Assembly: GCF_018139145.2 (NCBI RefSeq)
Contig: NC_059474.1
Span: 45,960,344-46,024,343, forward strand
Origin: Gymnogyps californianus
Taxonomy: Eukaryota > Chordata > Aves > Accipitriformes > Cathartidae
Reading direction: 5' to 3'
Length of the DNA stretch: 64,000 nucleotides
In this document: piece by piece, positions 36,000 through 47,699 of the stretch
How positions within the stretch are numbered: position 1 is the first letter of the stretch
Layout of the letters: each line of letters begins with the position of its first letter
Translations under genes and position numbers: made by a program
The notes under the pieces: generated by a model
The model's database searches: none
Seen by the model: the letters and a program-made list of their open reading frames with translations, nothing else
Told to the model about the DNA's origin: nothing

Positions 36000-38900
36000 A
36001 CTGAAATGAATTTCAATGAAGTATATACAAAAGGGCTTCCCTGCAGCTGAGCTTTTTACGTTACTCTACAAACTTCACAAGACAGTTTGCCTGAATGACT
36101 GATGCATGTACAATGGAAATTCCTTAAGAATAGCAAGTTGCAAGTGTTTCTTGACATATCTTTTTTTCCTTTTTTTTTTTCCCTAGTCTTCGCCAATCTG
36201 TTTTGCCTGGAATATGTTCTCACCATAGAAAAGCAGGTTCTAAGAGTGATAATTCATAACAATATGTAAGAAGAGACATGTGTTGTTCCATGTACCAGGT
36301 GTTACAATAATTCCTTTAGGTCTGTATGTAGAATTAAAACATTTTTTTGCACTGTGAACTCGCATACAATGCTGTGTGTGATCAGCATGTGATTTTCTAA
36401 TATAATTTACTTTTTGATTGGACATATCAAACATGAAATGCATTCAGCAGCATCCTAGCTTCCAAATTCATGTCCAATCTATATAGAAATTCCTTCTTTA
36501 TCATAGCAAGTCCAGTAATTTTTTTTTCCAGATGTGCATTATTTCCATTTAGCCATGAACACAGAGATGAGTTATTGCTTAGTAAGAATCAGATTCATCT
36601 CTGGAGAAGCTGTTTGCACAATAAGTCTTGAGGAAGGTACACTCTAATAAACAACACAGCCATCTAGTGGTGAAATTGTAACCCGGCCTTTTTGTATGGC
36701 TAGACATTTACTTCAACACTTGTGGGCACCACAAGAAGCATCTCCTGGATTCGAATCTTCGGTGTGACAATGTTGAAAGCAAATGCTGTATCTAAGTCTC
36801 TTGTACAGTGATCTGTATATTCAGGGAAAATCCATCTCAATACACTTAAGGTACAAAAAATCAACATTCAATTCATGGTAATTTTTGGAAGTGTTAGCAA
36901 ATGTGAGTAGGTTTTTATTTGGTTTTGGGTTTTTTTTTCTTGTCAATACTTCATATTTTTCCACCTGCAGAGTGCTTTAAGTGCCATAATACATTTTTAC
37001 CTAAATCTTTGACCTCACAATTTTAATCTCTTATTCAGATCCTTCTATTTTTCATTGCATCTTAGGCCCTGTTGAGTTATTTTCCTCTTTCCAAACTGTA
37101 ATGACTGAGCAGTCAAATTCTTTGACTGCATAATCTACTAAAGCAATTTGCTCTTTCAGTGAGCTCCACCTGACCATTATTGTCATATTTTCCCTACCTG
37201 TAGGCTGTTAAGTATAACCTTTGCCATGACCAGTAAAATGCCACAGGTTTTGTATTGACCTGATAGTGCAGGTCTCAGGACTTGTCTGGGCTTGCCTTGG
37301 CCTGAGCTGCTTTTAATAATTCTCTGTTGGTCTAGTGATTAATGCCTAGTTTGTTTTAGTTAGGCCCTGTGAATAGACTTTACTGTAAAGGTCTGACAGA
37401 CCAGGTTATTCATTCATTGCCTAAGGAGCAATAGCCTTAGAGCCCTTACAGAAAGTGAAAATAGCCCTAGGTGAATGCCAGGATTGAAGCAGAAGGGATC
37501 CTGTACACACACCTAAACTGAAGCCCTGAATGGAAATAACTCAGGATGCTGATGGACTGCTGCAACAGTTTTCCCCACCACTTCTCTGCTCGATGGAGAT
37601 CAGTGCCATCAACCTTGTGACTATTTAAATGGTCAACCCAACCATTTAAAATGACTGGGAGGTTAAAAAATCTTTTTTGAAAAATCTCATCCTTTGTGTG
37701 AAATGCAATGTTTGTTATAAATTCCACAGATGTATACAGCTGGGTTATTGTATCTTGACTCCAGCTCTTTTAACTGTTCCAGCATTTGAAAATAGATGAA
37801 ATAAATATATAAATGAAATTAATCTTTCAAAAAAGAAAGTCTATATAGTTTCCATGAGGAGGAAAAAAGTTAAGGGATAATTATTTTCAAGAATGGACTA
37901 AGAATTTGGAGTACGAAAGGTAGTTCCATCATTATGCAGACTACCAGAACTTAGAAAGCCAGTATGTGTAGCTCTTGTGAATATTAAGATGTTTTCTTAA
38001 CATTTTCTTAGTGTTTTCTTAATACTTTCTGGATGCTTGAAGATATCTCCTGTTGGGTTCCTAAGGCAAGTAGCATGAATTCAATCCAATATTTCAAGAA
38101 GGAGTCATTAACATGTGATTTGTCATACACAGTATACTCTTCCTTCTGGAAACGTTTTGCCAGAACTTTGCTTTGCATTTGCAATTGCTAGCATAATGAA
38201 TAATGTGTCATCTTTTTTCTTTTTTTTCCCCCTCAAACAATAGATGTTGTCAGGTTTTGCTGTTTCTGAAAATTATTGCATTTTAGGACTTCCCAATAAG
38301 AGATGGATTAGCTTTTAGTCTGAATATATAACAGAGAGCTGGCTATGCAGATAGTTCACAAAAGATAGTAGGATTTTTTTGCCTCCAAACTTTCGTAGCA
38401 CTATTTTTCACTTTTGCACTCTGCCCTCAAAATTACAAAAAAGAGATGGTTAAAAAAAGATCCCAATCCCTTTTTACTGAATAGCAACCAGGTTTCTAAG
38501 ATTTGTTGGAAAGCAAATGACTGCTGATTCACAATGATGAAGCTACCTGTAAAAAGTGTCAGTGTCTAAATCCACTGACATGCAACATCAAAGATTTGGT
38601 TCTAGATTCATGCTCCTTGCTGGAGAACTGTCATAAAATTCTCAGCACTGTAGCACAACTACAAACAGTGTAGTAGTTCTCAAGAATTTTCATTACAGTA
38701 ATTATCTACCTATCTACCTACCTGCCTTTTGGTCTTGCCTCTGAAACAGAAGAGGGGCAGAGGGTAGGGAGCAGATGGAAGGTGGGGGGAACAGTCCGGG
38801 ATCTTTTTATGCTGTTGAAGATGAAATTGTGACTATATTCTGGATTTTCAAATCCGTAAGTTACTATCATGTGCAAAAAATTAACAAATACAAATTTGCA

Positions 38901-41800
38901 TGAGAAAGAAAATCAGCCATTTTCTAGAAATTTTTTTATTGCTAATACAACAAAATACTTTTGTCCTCTAAATTTACCTCACTGTTGCACAGGGTTAGAA
39001 ATTTCCTCAAAACCCCACACTGACCTGTAACTTACAATGATGTAGCCAGAGCCCCGGAATCCAGCTGAAGTCAGCTGCCTTACAACTTTTCTGTTCCAGA
39101 TAACATAGTCCAAGTCCCTTAAAAGTCACCTTTTCTGGAGGGGGAAGAAAACCAACCAACCAAACCTCAGTCTTTATCAAAAACACAGTTACACAGCAGG
39201 AAATTTGCATGACAGAGGAACTTTTAAGTCTCCTTCACCGTAAGGAAATGAGAAACCAGGGTTATTCTATTATTCTACTGTTGGTTGAGGTGAATTTTCT
39301 TCTTACTAATATAGTGTTAGCAGCTACTACCTGTTAGAGGAAAATATATATTCAAGCTTGAAAGCAAATTTATTTGGACTAGTGACAAGTGGGAAATCTG
39401 TTTAGCAGAAGCTGCCTGAGTTCTTAAAAACCCTTTAGGACCTGTGGAGTGTCAAAGAGAAGGACTAAGTCAGGGCATTCAGATGACGAAACATGCTGCA
39501 GATGCTAGCTGTAATGACAACCTGCAAATCTGTCTCTCAGATGATTCCTTTAGATAAAAGTAAAAATACATATATATTAGAGTGACATTTGTAATCACTT
39601 TTTCCTGTTTGCAATCATATATTTTATTCTGTATAATCCTAACTTCTTTCTTTCTCTAGATGTCTTTCAGAGGCTTCTGTTCCACTAGCAGTTTACCAAA
39701 GTACTATCTTTAAAAAAAAATCCAAAAAAGTCATGAAGCATGACTTGCCTAACAAATACTCAAGCAGTTTACCAAGCTGGTTAATCCTACTTTTGTGAAA
39801 CTGATACTAGATAATTTCAGAAACAGAAGGCTTTTTATGGTAAATGCAAAATGTTCCTGTCTTTTCTGATTCAGAGGTTAAGTGCTTATGTATTACTTCT
39901 GGGTCAAATCTTCAGATCAGTTTGTGAAACAGCATGGAGAAATGGCATCCCTGTTTTTCCAATAGGTATTAAAAATAATGCTCTAGATCAAATCTCTAAT
40001 TCAGGACATCCCTAAATTCTTATCAGAAGATGGAAAAGATTGTTCTCTACTTTCTCTCTTTCTTATATGTTTCTTAAACAATGACTACTGGCTTCTATTA
40101 AAGCAACACAGGAGATCAGATGAATCTTTGCTACGAGTCTGTAAAAGTTCTTACAGCTACTAGAACACAAGATAAACTGGCTTCAGTCTTTTAGCATTAG
40201 TCTGGGTAGTCTAAACTATGGTACTCCGTATGACTTTTGTGGTATCAGCAGTAAGAACATCATATCTGTATGCTACCAAGGTCATACTGTATTAGAGCAT
40301 ACTCACATTTGAATTTTCACTAACAAGGTTTTTTTGAGCAAAGTATTTGCTAATCTTTGCTCACTGTCTTTGAACGGTGCAGTAGGGAGGGGAAGTATCA
40401 GGCCTACTTTCTCACAAGACCTCACTATTTCTTAGGCTATCACTTAGAAATTATTTCAAGCAATAAGGCTCACGTTGCAGCCTCATTCCATATGACCGAA
40501 ATATCCACAGAACCTTTGTCATTGACAACAAAAACCCAGAGCAAAGTCTTACTCTCCTATTATTTAGAAAAAGCCTTATTGCCCTGTTGGGATGTCAGTG
40601 AGATGCTTCATAAATTTCCATAATGATTCCCCTACCCATCATTAGGATTAGCAGTGCCAGTTGTTAAGGGTGTTTTCTTCTTTGAAGGCCAACTCAAATG
40701 CTTTGCTCCTTAGGACTAATTTCTCGATAATGTTCCTAGAGCAGGGCACAGCCAAAAAATATTTTCACCCATAGACAATTTTCAAGATTTGATATTTTTT
40801 AGAAGATACACTACCAGCAAAGCATTTTACTAAACCACTTAAGAAAACTCTCTTTAGTCCAGCCTCATGTGTTGGCACTTGCAGTTTGAAAGCAGTCATT
40901 TTTATCCTTGACTCAGGTGTGTGTTCTGACCACCAAGGGAGGGAGTCCTTCCCTTTTGGCCTGCTGAATATTGAATGTAGCAGTTGCAAAGGTGGTAAAT
41001 GAGTGATTATAACAGGGACTGCCTGAGACAAAGGATCCTAGATCTACTAAGAACTAAGACAAAGTAAATACTTGGATGACAATCTTCTCTAGCTAAGTGG
41101 AAATCCTTGTCTATTTCTTTTATCTTTGTTGAGTTTTAAACTGCTATCTAGAACCAAGAAACATTTGTTCTGCTGAAACCAATGGATTTTCCTTGAACAT
41201 TTGATTCTGAAAAGATAGATTTTTTTTATATATATTCACTGTTTTTCATAATTATAGCCATTTTCTAACAGATATTGTATATTTGTAGGGCTAAAGAGTT
41301 CACTTGTTACTGACAAGCATAACTAGATTTATGTCCATTGTTTTTAAGGATTACACAAGGAACATGGATTTGAGAATTAATTTGTTTTACCTTTTTTTTT
41401 TCCCATTGGTAGAACAAATAATTTTTAAAGAAACCCTTAAAGGATGTAAGGATGTGCTGGGGCCGCAAACTAGACAATACTTTGAGATTAATCTGCTTGC
41501 GCTTGAAGTTCATTAAAGCCAAACTAGCATTCATTAAAACACTGGTGGCAACAATGGATTTGTTTCAACAGAAAACTTCTAACAAGATATAAACAAATAC
41601 AGAATCATTTTCTACCCAAACCTCCACCCTGCTCTCCCTTTCCCCTGTTTACTAATTCTGATACCTGCCCCTAGCTCTTCCTTGCAAACCTCCTTATCCA
41701 CACCTGTGAAGTGTGTTTTCCATGGGGGGGTGACTGCCCAGCTGAAGCTATTTAGGTGCTTTCAGAAAGGAGGACTCCTCCTTTCTCTCTAGGAGAGAAA
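36000..41800. other. Gene-free intergenic stretch
   Basis: AT-rich sequence with T-runs (36172-36183, 38216-38230) and a short TATC/TACC patch at 38702-38725. No recognisable gene or repeat family. Open frames are under 90 codons and lack recognisable protein character. Confidence 0.5.
41764..41786. repeat. Near-perfect 23-base palindrome
   Basis: AGAAAGGAGGA (41764-41774), a single C, then the exact reverse complement TCCTCCTTTCT (41776-41786). It is also a purine/pyrimidine mirror-strand switch. It lies about 16 bases before the first copy of the 70-bp direct repeat. Confidence 0.95.
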
Positions 41801-41802
41801 CT

Positions 41803-41872
41803 TGTTCCACAGAAACAAGATTTTGTTTAATCTCCAAGAATAGAGTACATCACAGGTTTTTTTAAGATTCCT
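41803..41872. repeat. 70-bp direct repeat, copy 1
   Basis: Runs from TGTTCCACAGAAACAAG to TTTAAGATTCCT and matches 42968-43036 with only a handful of differences. On the minus strand it reads as a 3' end finishing ...CTGTGGAACA, but the poly(A)-like hexamer of copy 2 is altered here (ATTAAACAAAAT). Element type unknown. Confidence 0.85.
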
Positions 41873-42967
41873 TTTAGAATTTTCCTGTCCCAGAGTCAGA
41901 ATCACTACTCTTCTTCTGATCAACTGTTATATGAAAAACAAAATATACAGCTACAGGCAGGTTATGAAGACCTTTTCTGTAGCAGCAGGATGCAAAGGTA
42001 ACTGTATGATGAATCTCATGTCTTTTTTTTTTTTAAACAAAATATAATCATTTAGCTAGAACTAGAAATTTCAAGTGTCTTTAAAATGTGCAGTGAGGTC
42101 TGTAATGATGGATAGACCTTTAAGTGTATTTGATATGAGCTGCTGACTTTAATGACATACAGTACTCTTATTAGTTCTGAAAAGATGATAGAGATGAGAC
42201 AGTGTGAAATGGGATTAGGCGGTGTTTGCATTAACCTTTTGTCTTAAAGTTTGTGTGTCTCCTGGGATTTCCAAGATTGTTTATTTTGTTTTGCATAACT
42301 TAAACTGGAAAGTGGCAGTGGTGAAATGTGTCCTGAACAGGTTGCGGTTAGCAGTCTTTCTGATTCTGAATGATCTGTCTGAAAGGGTGTGGCAACCTCT
42401 TAAAAAATAGAGCAGTCACTCTATTGGCAGCTTGATGTTTCAGGGTAGAGTCTCTGAGCGGAGCTGGCAATCTCTCTGCAAGCAATGGGAGATGAAAGAA
42501 ATGAATAATGGAGAAAAAATAACAGTCATGAAATTGTTTGGTGTGTTGCTAAACCAAACTTGTAAGAAATTGGATGCTTTGGAGGTACTAGATGTTATTT
42601 TTTTGTAGTAGGAGTGGAGTTGGATGAATGTTTTATCACGGAGGACAGAACATAATTGTCTGGCTAGTAATAGCCAAATAGATATCTGAGAAACCAAAAG
42701 CACTGAAAAGGTTTATTTTCTCTTGTTCTCTAAATGTTTATATCAATTTGTTGATAGATTATATTGCTTGGTTGAATTCAGCTCTGATGAGAAGCTTTCT
42801 ATTAGAAAACTAATTCTGACTTTTTGGTATGCAATGTTATCTGAGAATATTTGGTAAAGTGGTAGTCCACTTAAAAGCTCCATATAGATGTGGAATGATA
42901 TTATGTAAAATGTTATTTTTCAACTATCGGTTAGCAGTCATTCACCTGGACATAATGTACTATCTAC

Positions 42968-43036
42968 TGTTCCACAGAAACAAGGTTTTATTTAATCTCC
43001 AAGAATAGACTACACCACAGGTCTTTTAAGATTCCT
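42968..43036. repeat. 70-bp direct repeat, copy 2
   Basis: Matches 41803-41872. On the minus strand it contains GATTAAATAAAACC, with overlapping ATTAAA and AATAAA poly(A)-type hexamers, about 20-30 bases before CTGTGGAACA. If this is the end of an LTR, the other end could be near 43344, where the + strand reads TGTGTCCTGACA, giving about 377 bp. Flanking duplications are not convincing. Confidence 0.8.
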
Positions 43037-44399
43037 AACAGAGATGTCTCCTTTGAGGGTATATCTATTGTGATACTTGCTAAATGCCTTGGATGAGCAA
43101 AACCAGCATACGCCAGCGTGGGGCCTGCTGCAGGTTCAGCCAAAGCTGTGGGCAATTTAGAGATACAAATAAGATGAAAGAGAGTGAAATCTCCAAAGGT
43201 GATGATATGCCTGTTCATAAAACAGGTGTCTGTGAAGTGGCACATATGGTCATGGAGATGGTCCGTTTCGGGGAACTGTGGAGCTCTGCATAGAGGTGTG
43301 AGGAGGAGTTGGTGTCATAGTCCTTAATAAACTGTGTCCTGACAATATCTGCAATTAAATAAAAAGATTAAAGATTTATAGTGTAAAGAATAAGCAAGAT
43401 GCTTATGAATATATTCTGTGAAAAATGGAGGAAAAAAGGTAGTGTGTGGTTTGGTTTTTTGGGGTTTTTTTGAAGGGTATAAATAAAGGAATAAAGAAAG
43501 AATGGACACAACTGCATTAGTTAAGTTGTGGAAATCAAAATAAAGCATGTAATTCTTGAAAAATAAAATGAGAATGAGGAAAGACATAAAGCTGTTATAC
43601 AGTGAGAATTGGGGTCAAGATCTGTAATCTGGATCAGATCCAAACAACTGATATTTTTGCATTAACACAGACATTGATGTGAAGAAAAAGACCACATGCT
43701 TACTGGGAAATGAATTGGAAATTTTTCGATGTAACTTGTTAGGAAAGGTGTTTCCAGTAGAAAAAAAGGCAGTCTTAAGGTTGTCTTGTAAATCGCTGAT
43801 GAGACCTCTTGTGTGTACAACTTGCAAGTTGAACTCAAAGTTGAACACTCCTTAATCACACTCCTTAAGATCTAAATGTAAACCAGCTTCTTGAAAAATG
43901 TGCCGAGATTATGTATTTTCCACCTGTTTCCATAGATTTTGAATTTATTTGTGGTATTACTGTCATCTGACTTGTGAATTTGTTCCATTCCTTAAGTGCA
44001 AAAGTGCCCATTCCCTCCTTTAATTTTTTTTTTTCTTTTCTACACTTCCCCTTCCAGAAACACCTGCCAGTAGCCATGGTTGAGGAAAGAAAGAACTGAA
44101 TTCCGTTCATTGTGCTTCTTGCTTTGAAAGCCTCTGAATAGGCCAGATTGAAATATGTCCTATTGAAAACGCTTAGGTTTTTGTATTGGGAGTGATCTCT
44201 CCTTACAGAATATTGATATTCTTCCTTTTGTGAGAGGAGGCTGCAGCGTTTCTTGTTTCTAAAGAACGTATTTCAATTTCACAGATGAGATGCATAATTC
44301 CAAAAGAATATATACTGAGCATTCTTTAAAATTCTGATTAAAGATGTGCCCCTTAACAGCAGGAGGCCAAAAATAGTCATAAAGCTGCTTTTCAAACTA

Positions 44400-44424
44400 G
44401 GGGGGGGGGGGGCGGGCGGGCGGG
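44400..44424 (+). repeat. G13 followed by (CGGG)3, G-quadruplex-type tract
   Basis: Thirteen G in a row, then three CGGG units. With four or more G-runs of at least three and 1-base loops it meets the usual G-quadruplex pattern. It stands alone in AT-rich DNA. Confidence 0.95.
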
Positions 44425-45980
44425 AATCAAATATGAAAGTAAATTCCAGGACCACTATATATACAGAGTATATTCTTTGCAGAAAAGCACTCTAGCTCCT
44501 ATGTAAGAAAGAAGAGAGCCTCGGATGATAATATTACTTATGTAAAGCATGCAGCTTGGACCAATATCTTTTCATTAAAAAACTTCAGGCAATGTCATGA
44601 TAATGTTTACAGGCATCCCATATTGTATTATTCTATTTGAAATATTTTTCAAGTATGATGTATCTGATAAGCGAGACAAATAAGACTGTGTTTGTTTAAA
44701 AAATATAACATAAAATGTATTTAAAACATTTTTTAGAATGAAGGTGGGGAAGAGCTTGAAGTTCCTGTGCTCATTTTTTTAAAATAAGACCTCCCATGGA
44801 TAAGGTTGTGGATTGAAATTGTAGAGCAAAGTAAAATGTTAAAAACATTCACTGGCTAAAAGTGAAATGAGTAACAAGTCAAGTAAATGTGTTCTTTCTC
44901 AGAGATTCCAGTCTCTACGTGTGGGGCTTTCTTTTTGTTGTTTGGTTTTTTTTCTTTGCAATATCAGATAAGCATGGTTGAGATCTAGCCAGTGGGATCT
45001 AGAATGAGCTGAGCTATTCTCCATGGTGGCAACTAGTCAGCTGAATAGCTCTGCCTATCTGAACTCTGTGATGGGAGTTCAGAAACCTGGCTCCAATGTA
45101 AATACCTAACTTTGAGTGACTCGATCTCCAAATGGATCTCGTCCCGAGAGACAATACTGAAGGGACTTGCAATGATTTAAGCTGGTAGATACAGCTGATA
45201 TTATGGCACAGATGGATCTTTGTTAAGCATGGCTTTTTTGGTACTGTTATGTTTAAATGTTATTGAATGCTTCCAAAGTTTCAGTATGAGAAAATAATGA
45301 GTGTTATTCTGACATTTCTGCACTTTGAAGTGGCATTTCAATAGCGGGGGAAAAAAAAAACAAAACACCAAGAAAACCCACAAAAAACCAAATTGGAGCA
45401 GGAAGGAGATGGCAAGATTGAAAGGTTAATGTGTGCTTGTGTGCATTTTTTTTAGATGGTGAAAAAGTAATTACGTAAACTTACATTTTAAATGCATGCA
45501 GCTTAGGATAGACGTACTTGAAAACTATACAGAGGTCTTTATTCCTTAAATGTACATGAAGAAGAACATGTTGAACATTAGAGTAGCTTATAGTCATATT
45601 TTGTGGTGTCCATTTAATGCTGATTCACAATAGAGGCTGCTGATATATCATAAAATAGCAGTTGTCAAATGTCTTCTACAGTAAGAGCCAGCCTGCCCGC
45701 TTTTCAAATTTGAAAACAAGGAATAGCCACAGAGTAACTCAATGAGCTATCATCAGCAAAACAGGGTGGGCAGAACTTGTACTTCCTTATCAGTGAGAAG
45801 GTAGTTGCACTGAAAGCTTTTTTCTGTCAGAAAAATGCTGATTCAGGAAAACCATCTATTTTGTTGGAATGTATTGGTTTTTGCAAAAATTGTTGTTTGG
45901 GGAGGCTGAATGCACAGAGGGGGGCATGGTGAAGTCAGTCAGTTAAAGCATTTACTTGGGATACAAGAAACTGGTTCTGT

Positions 45981-46021
45981 CTGATTTCTTTTCTTTTCTT
46001 TTCTTTCCTTTTTTTTTTTTT
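45981..46021. repeat. (TTTTC)n and poly(T) low-complexity tract
   Basis: Several TTTTC units run into a stretch of about 13 T. Simple sequence without inferred function. Confidence 0.85.
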
Positions 46022-47032
46022 GGCAAGTATGTGCTCCTGAGCCCTCAGCACACCAAATGGGTGCTCAAACCCATTGTGTTGATGGCAACCTGGGCTATAA
46101 CTGTTTTTCTTATTGTGTCTTTTCCTGAGAAGTTCAAAGATATCATTTTTGTTCTAATGTGAGATGAAAACTTTGATATTTTCTCATGAAACTATACTCC
46201 TGTTCTCCAGGCAGCCCTGGAGAACAATGAATGATAGGTATCTCAAAACCTTCAAAATAATCCACATTGTTTCTGACAGCTCTGACAAGCAGAATGCTAT
46301 TAGCTGAGTCCCAAAGGACAGGTTAGTAGACCAGCCAGTCCCCTACTGTGAACATGTTTATCATCTCCATTGTTTTCAAGATTATGAAATGGACAATTCC
46401 AGAGGGCATGGGTTCTGCTTCTGCAAAATAGAAGCTCCAGCATTAAAGCAACTCCAGTTGCCCAGTACACAAAGGTAAACATCAGTGTCATGTCTGAACA
46501 GTTCAAAACTCAAGTTAAAGAAATGTGGTTTAAAACAAATGAAAAGAATTCTTCCAAACCCTCAGAGGAGTCATTGGAATAAATTTTTTATTTTTTTCTG
46601 ACTCGAGGTTTATGTTGATGACTTTTTCACAAAATAACTAAGCTCTCAGTTGATTCAAGAACTGTTGCATTCCAATAATTTTCTTCTTTCCCACTTCTTT
46701 TAACTATTACTAATTATTTATTAGGTTGCTATCATTAGTGGGTCAAATTCTGCTCAGCTAGGGTTTTGGCATTTGTTTTCCTTGATCAGAGTAAAGAATT
46801 TAATACATGAGATAACACCCTTCCATTCTCATTGTAACATATGCAAGGGAGAACAACCTTCTAAATAGCCAAAATATCTTTATTCTATGACTAGCTGGAA
46901 ATGCCACAAGAGCTCATTAGATCAAGGATTAGCAGAGATTACCATGTTTATTTGCAATATCTTAGCACTTCTATTCTGCTGCAGAAACAATGAATGGAAA
47001 TTCAAGGCTAAATGAATCTGCTGTGGGGAAAA

Positions 47033-47166
47033 AAGAACCAAAAAAACCAAACCAAACAAAAAAACCAAAACACCCCCCCCACTCCCCCCCCAAAAAAATA
47101 ACCACCCAGTGTTATTCAAGTCTGTTATACTTAAGCAGAACACCACCACCACCACCCCCCACACAG
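47033..47166. repeat. A/C-rich low-complexity region
   Basis: Runs of CAAAA, C8-C9, A7 and a CCA/CCCCCC tract (47143-47160) lie within 130 bases. The open frames here are low-complexity and not coding. Confidence 0.8.
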
Positions 47167-47663
47167 AGAAATTTGCTAAGGATTTATAAAAACATTTGCC
47201 CTTTCAATTTTATCTAGTTATTCAAGCTCTAAAATATTAATGGGTATTTTGCTTTTAGGAGTTTACCTGAACTGTCTCTGAAGCTGTATTGCAGTTTAAT
47301 ACTGAAGTAAAGTATGTCTTAGCTGAAAAAGAGGGCTATGAAATACTTGCATTTCAGCAGTTATCAAAAATGCCATCCTTGGACTATTTGTAAACTTAGC
47401 AAAAACAACATGAGACTGACGAGCAATTTCTAAAAAATTATTTCTATGGAACTGTAGCTCTTCCCTTCTGACTTGCTCCTATTTTATATGACTAACTGAT
47501 ACACGAGAGTTGCTAGTGCATATTTAACTCTTCTCAGCTAAAGGGGAGTTAGGCAATCTTTCCTTATGTAAAGAAACACATTATAATGAAGTAGCAGACC
47601 TTATATAATACAGAAGAATTTTTGAAATATGTGGTTCACACTAATGCCATTAAGGTGAATTTT

Positions 47664-47676
47664 GGGGGGGGGGGGG
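47664..47676 (+). repeat. Poly(G) tract, 13 G
   Basis: Thirteen consecutive G, directly visible. It is the second such tract within 3.3 kb on the same strand. Confidence 0.95.
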
Positions 47677-47699
47677 TTGCAATTTTCTAAGGGCCTGTT

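Noticed and set aside
36747..36757. B-box-like motif on the minus strand (GATTCGAATCC)
   Set aside because: An A box at the right distance is poor, so a tRNA or SINE is not supported.
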